From contig NZ_VKAC01000005.1 in NCBI RefSeq assembly GCF_008041935.1, forward strand, positions 1 through 64,000: a stretch of DNA of 64,000 nt, read 5' to 3'. Of the stretch, positions 61,434 through 64,000 are shown piece after piece. Both the position numbers and the translations under genes were made by a program. Every line of letters starts with the position of its first letter. Within the stretch, counting starts at the first letter, position 1. The notes under the pieces are model-generated. The model was not told the origin of the DNA and made no database searches. It saw nothing but the letters and a program-made list of their open reading frames with translations. Origin of the DNA: Quadrisphaera setariae (GTDB taxonomy: Bacteria > Actinomycetota > Actinomycetes > Actinomycetales > Quadrisphaeraceae).

Positions 61434-62939
61434 GTGCTCTCGGCGGACAGGAACCCGGTGGGTGAGCGTGCTCGCATCGCCCACCGCGCTCCCGACGCCC
61501 CGTGGGGGCAGCGCGTGGCCCGTTCCCTCTCGGCGATGGGCATGCGCCGCGAGGACCTCGCCAAGGCCCTGACCGACCCCGAGGACCCGACCCGCCACGT
61601 CGGCCTGTCCACCCTGCGCACGTGGATGAAGGGCACCACGGAGCCGCCGCGCGAGCGCGTCTCGCAGATCGCCCGGCTGCTGGAGATCGACGAGGCGCTG
61701 CTCTACGCCGACCTCGGCTGGCTCGACGTCCACCAGGTCACCGCCGCGCGCGACGGCGTCGGGACCGCCGCGCGCGCCCTGGAGCTGCTCCACAGCCCCA
61801 CCGGTGAGCTGCAGGCCGGCGCGCGGGCCGTGGTGGAGCGGGCCTTCGAGCTGGGGCACGACGTGTTCTGCTGGACGCGCACCTGGACGCCCTCACCCCG
61901 TCAGCTGGACGACGAGGACGGGCACGACGGGCACGACGACGACGGCGGCCAGCCACCGGCGCCCGTGCCGCTGCGCCAGTACATCGGCATCACGGCCGAC
62001 CGCGCGGCGCCCCGCACCGGCTGGATGCGGCCGACCCGCCCGGCCCCCGGCGAGCGCCGCCACCGGTTCGAGTACCAGCAGGACGTCACCGAGGCGTACG
62101 AGACGGCCATGCGCCTGGCGCCGGCCCTCGTGGAGGACCGTCCCCTGGAGCTGGCGCTGTGCCAGGCGCGCTACCCCGCCCAGCTGTGGTTCTGGGTGCC
62201 GCTCCTGCTCCGCAGCCGCCCGCCGGGGCACCCGGACCTCCCTTCGCTCACGCACCTGCGCCACCAGCACGACGTCGTCGTCGTCGTCGGAGCGCGGGGG
62301 AGCGGACCCGAGGCGGTGGGGGCGTGGCTGGCCCGGGACGCGGGGTTCGGCTTCTTCAGCACGTCGCTGGAGGCGCAGCGGGTGTACGGCCGCAGCTTTC
62401 CGCCCACCGAGCGGCAGCGGTTCCTCCACGCGCGGCAGGCGCGGTGGGTGGGGGCCGCGGCGCTGCGCCCGTCGCGCTGGCACGGGTACGTGGTGGCGCA
62501 CGCGCCGGCGCAGTCCGCGCACGACCTCGTGCACGACGTCCACGTGGAGCCACCGGGCAGCCGCGTGCTGCTGGTGCACCTGCGCGCCGGCGCGGAGCTG
62601 GGGGAGTTCGTGCGCGACCACTTCCCCCACGACGCCGACACCCAGGTGGAGCGGCCGGGCGCCGGCGGTCGCACCAAGTGGGCCCTCAACCGCGACAGCA
62701 CCGCCGGCGGCGTCGCCGAGGTGCTGCAGGCCACCACCGCCGGTGGCGCCGCGCCGGGAGGGGCGGCGTCGGTGCGGGTGGTGGAGGTGCAGGTGGACCT
62801 GTCGGTGCTCGCCGGGCTGGTCCGCACGCGCCTGGCGCGGCGCGCCACGCCCAGCGACGACCTGCTGGCCCTCAACGAGCACACCTACCGGCAGCTGCGC
62901 CGGGAGCTGGCGGCCGAGCCGGAGCGAGCCGCGCCCTGA
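61434..62939 (+). CDS. XRE-type DNA-binding protein with unknown C-terminal domain
   Basis: A 501-residue protein. Residues 22-95 are an XRE/Cro helix-turn-helix (RREDLAKALTDPEDP then GLSTLRTWMKGTTEPPRERV). The remaining ~400 residues match nothing I know. They contain an alpha/beta region with QDVTEAYETAMRLAPALV, a glycine-rich strand-turn VVVVVGARGSGPEAV that looks like a P-loop without its Lys, and a last part with VVEVQVDLSVLAGL. Fused HTH-effector proteins of this size are often signal-sensing regulators. It lies between tandem TetR-like B and a LuxR gene on the same strand. Confidence 0.65.
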   Translation: MLSADRNPVGERARIAHRAPDAPWGQRVARSLSAMGMRREDLAKALTDPEDPTRHVGLSTLRTWMKGTTEPPRERVSQIARLLEIDEALLYADLGWLDVHQVTAARDGVGTAARALELLHSPTGELQAGARAVVERAFELGHDVFCWTRTWTPSPRQLDDEDGHDGHDDDGGQPPAPVPLRQYIGITADRAAPRTGWMRPTRPAPGERRHRFEYQQDVTEAYETAMRLAPALVEDRPLELALCQARYPAQLWFWVPLLLRSRPPGHPDLPSLTHLRHQHDVVVVVGARGSGPEAVGAWLARDAGFGFFSTSLEAQRVYGRSFPPTERQRFLHARQARWVGAAALRPSRWHGYVVAHAPAQSAHDLVHDVHVEPPGSRVLLVHLRAGAELGEFVRDHFPHDADTQVERPGAGGRTKWALNRDSTAGGVAEVLQATTAGGAAPGGAASVRVVEVQVDLSVLAGLVRTRLARRATPSDDLLALNEHTYRQLRRELAAEPERAAP

Positions 62940-63044
62940 CCGCCAGCCGCGCTGGCGGTGGTGACCCCCGTGTCGCGTGGACCGCTTCCGCGGGCGGGTG
63001 CCACCCTCCACGAGGTCACACGCTCACCTGGGGAGGGGGGTCGC

Positions 63045-63635
63045 GTGGAGCACGGGAACGACGCGGTGGTGCACCTGCGACGAAGTGCTGCGACGGTCCT
63101 CGAGGACCGTCCGGTCGTGGCGCTGGGTCTGGAGACCGCCATGGCGGACGTGCCCGACACCGCGGGCGTGGTGCTGGTCGGACGGGTGCCGCAGCAGCTG
63201 GAGGCCGTCTCGGCCGCCGCCGCGCGCGGGCAGCACGTGGTGGTGCTCCTCGACGACGCCGACAGGACCGCTGACGCGGCTGCCGCCCTCGACGCCGGCG
63301 CTCGCGGCATCGCGCTCACCAGCGGGACCATCGCGGAGCTGACGGACGTGGTCAGGTCCGCGGTGCACGGGCGCGTGGCGGTGGCGTCCGCCGTGGCGAC
63401 GCGGCTCGAGGCGCTGCAGCAGCTGCGGTCGGCGTTCACCGGGCGGGAGCTGGAGGTGCTCGCGCTGTACGCGACGGGGCTGCCGGCGAAGTCGGTGGCG
63501 CGGCGGATGGGCGTGGGCCTGGAGACGGTGAAGACGTACGTGAAGCGGCTGCGCACCAAGGCCGAGCCGCTGGGCATCCCCACGACCACCCGCATGGAGC
63601 TGGTGGACCTCGCGCGTCGCCTCGACCTCCTCTGA
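63045..63635 (+). CDS. LuxR-type regulator lacking a normal receiver
   Basis: A 196-residue protein. The N-terminal ~125 residues are shaped like a receiver (VVALGL, VVLVGRV, VVVLLDDAD, GARGIAL), but the acidic pocket and phospho-Asp are not conserved. The output domain is FTGRELEVLALYATGLPAKSVARR then LETVKTYVKRLRTK. It closely resembles the outputs at 37.4 and 44.9 kb. GGAGGGGGG at good spacing fixes the GTG at 63045 rather than the longer frame from 62958. Confidence 0.8.
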   Translation: MEHGNDAVVHLRRSAATVLEDRPVVALGLETAMADVPDTAGVVLVGRVPQQLEAVSAAAARGQHVVVLLDDADRTADAAAALDAGARGIALTSGTIAELTDVVRSAVHGRVAVASAVATRLEALQQLRSAFTGRELEVLALYATGLPAKSVARRMGVGLETVKTYVKRLRTKAEPLGIPTTTRMELVDLARRLDLL

Positions 63636-63653
63636 CCTCCTCTGACCTCCCAT

Positions 63654-63706
63654 CGTGATCATGGGCGTTGCGTACACCACCCGCCGTGATCATGGGCGTT
63701 GCGTAC
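63654..63706. repeat. 22-bp direct repeat in a convergent gap
   Basis: CGTGATCATGGGCGTTGCGT plus two bases occurs at 63654-63675 and 63685-63706, 31 bp apart. Each has a TGATCA palindrome. A weaker echo (GTTGATGACGATCAAG) follows at 63714. The repeats come just after the LuxR gene. Confidence 0.8.
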
Positions 63707-63921
63707 GCCACCCTCGTTGATGACGATCAAGCGCCTGCGCGTCACTCCTCCGTGACGACGCGGGGTCCTCGTGCCGCGTACAGGCGCCATGCCGGCGTCG
63801 GCGGCGCGAGCGGGGGCAGGTCTTCTGTCGTGTCCACTCAGGTGGACATGTGTGTACTCCGGTGGACGCGCCCCTGGTGGTCGAGGAGGTGCAACGCCTG
63901 CTGGGGGTGTGAGACCGCCCC
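63707..63921. other. Gap with no supported gene
   Basis: No open frame here has coding character I trust. A small hairpin GTCCAC-TCAG-GTGGAC lies at 63832-63847 and GGTGGAC repeats at 63861. The region separates the LuxR gene from a leftward gene cut by the window edge. Confidence 0.4.
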
Positions 63922-64000
63922 TCAGCCGCCGCGGGCCACCACGGTCATCGTCGGCCGGTGCCGTGCGCCCGACCAGTCCTCGTTGCTCAGCACGGTGAAG
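63922..64000 (-). CDS. C-terminus of a protein cut by the window edge
   Basis: The last 25 codons of a leftward gene, ending SGARHRPTMTVVARGG and a TGA at 63922. The closing strand pattern is compatible with the final beta-strand of a class I methyltransferase, but the fragment is too short to name the protein. Confidence 0.4.
   Translation of the reverse strand, partial: FTVLSNEDWSGARHRPTMTVVARGG

Noticed and set aside
63654-63706. CRISPR-like repeat pair
   Set aside because: Only two copies, a 9-bp spacer and no cas gene.

Overview
The window is very GC-rich chromosomal DNA with dense genes, frequent GTG/TTG starts and many 4-bp ATGA/GTGA overlaps. It looks like a filamentous or coccoid actinobacterium, plausibly Kineosporiales-like (Quadrisphaera/Kineococcus); the genus is a guess. 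The order Ruc-like zinc-ribbon chaperone gene / 5-formyl-THF cyclo-ligase / galU / moeA / acetyltransferase / SepX-like gene, and further on pmt / rsmI, matches the backbone known from Mycobacterium tuberculosis (Rv0991c-Rv0996, Rv1002c-Rv1003) and Streptomyces, so most of the left half is ancestral chromosome.

Layout. 0-3.2 kb: a three-gene type III polyketide synthase / methyltransferase / FAD hydroxylase operon with the gene content of the Streptomyces srs alkylresorcinol-quinone operon. 3.5-8.6 kb: tRNA-Arg(CCT), a large UPF1-like helicase-nuclease protein whose P-loop lysine is missing, its coupled small partner, and a secreted DUF4214 protein. 8.6-16.3 kb: an SAF-domain protein, a Ser-rich zinc-ribbon (Ruc-type) gene under a CIRCE heat-shock operator, an antiporter, then galU and the molybdenum-cofactor genes moeA-moaC-mogA plus a GNAT gene. 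16.4-18.9 kb: a D-amino-acid lyase-like PLP enzyme and a beta-propeller lactonase inserted before sepX. 19-30 kb: sepX, tRNA-Ala(CGC), a membrane diguanylate cyclase, and a LacI-controlled sugar-uptake operon ending in a GH42 beta-galactosidase. 28.7-35 kb: a luciferase-like monooxygenase, a degenerate SGNH-like protein, protein O-mannosyltransferase, an aminotransferase and rsmI. 35-45.7 kb: a two-component system with an apparent pseudokinase, an acyltransferase, a MerR regulator, a GtrA-type protein, an FHA-FHA-ABC transporter (Rv1747 type) and an atypical LuxR regulator.

45.7-64 kb is the most accessory-looking part. It has two large paralogous proteins, each built from two TetR-like modules in one chain (45.9 and 59.7 kb), each near a LuxR regulator with an atypical or absent receiver. 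Between them lie glycosyltransferases, a GH16 enzyme, a divergent gene pair whose two start codons sit inside one 34-bp perfect palindrome, and a five-gene type IV secretion-like operon (small membrane protein, VirB6/TrbL-like, SCO6880-type, VirB4-like ATPase, lytic transglycosylase) with no relaxase, coupling ATPase or integrase in view. An XRE protein with an unknown C-terminal domain follows.

Regulation visible in the sequence: a CIRCE site, two inverted LacI operators, nested palindromes before an acyltransferase, several TAnnnT boxes placed 5-7 nt before start codons (leaderless promoters), and perfect or near-perfect hairpins at convergent gene boundaries. A 25-bp sequence containing an ATG occurs at 3.25 and 53.23 kb, and a shorter copy forms the start of the helicase-like gene. 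No CRISPR array, rRNA, phage or insertion sequence was seen.
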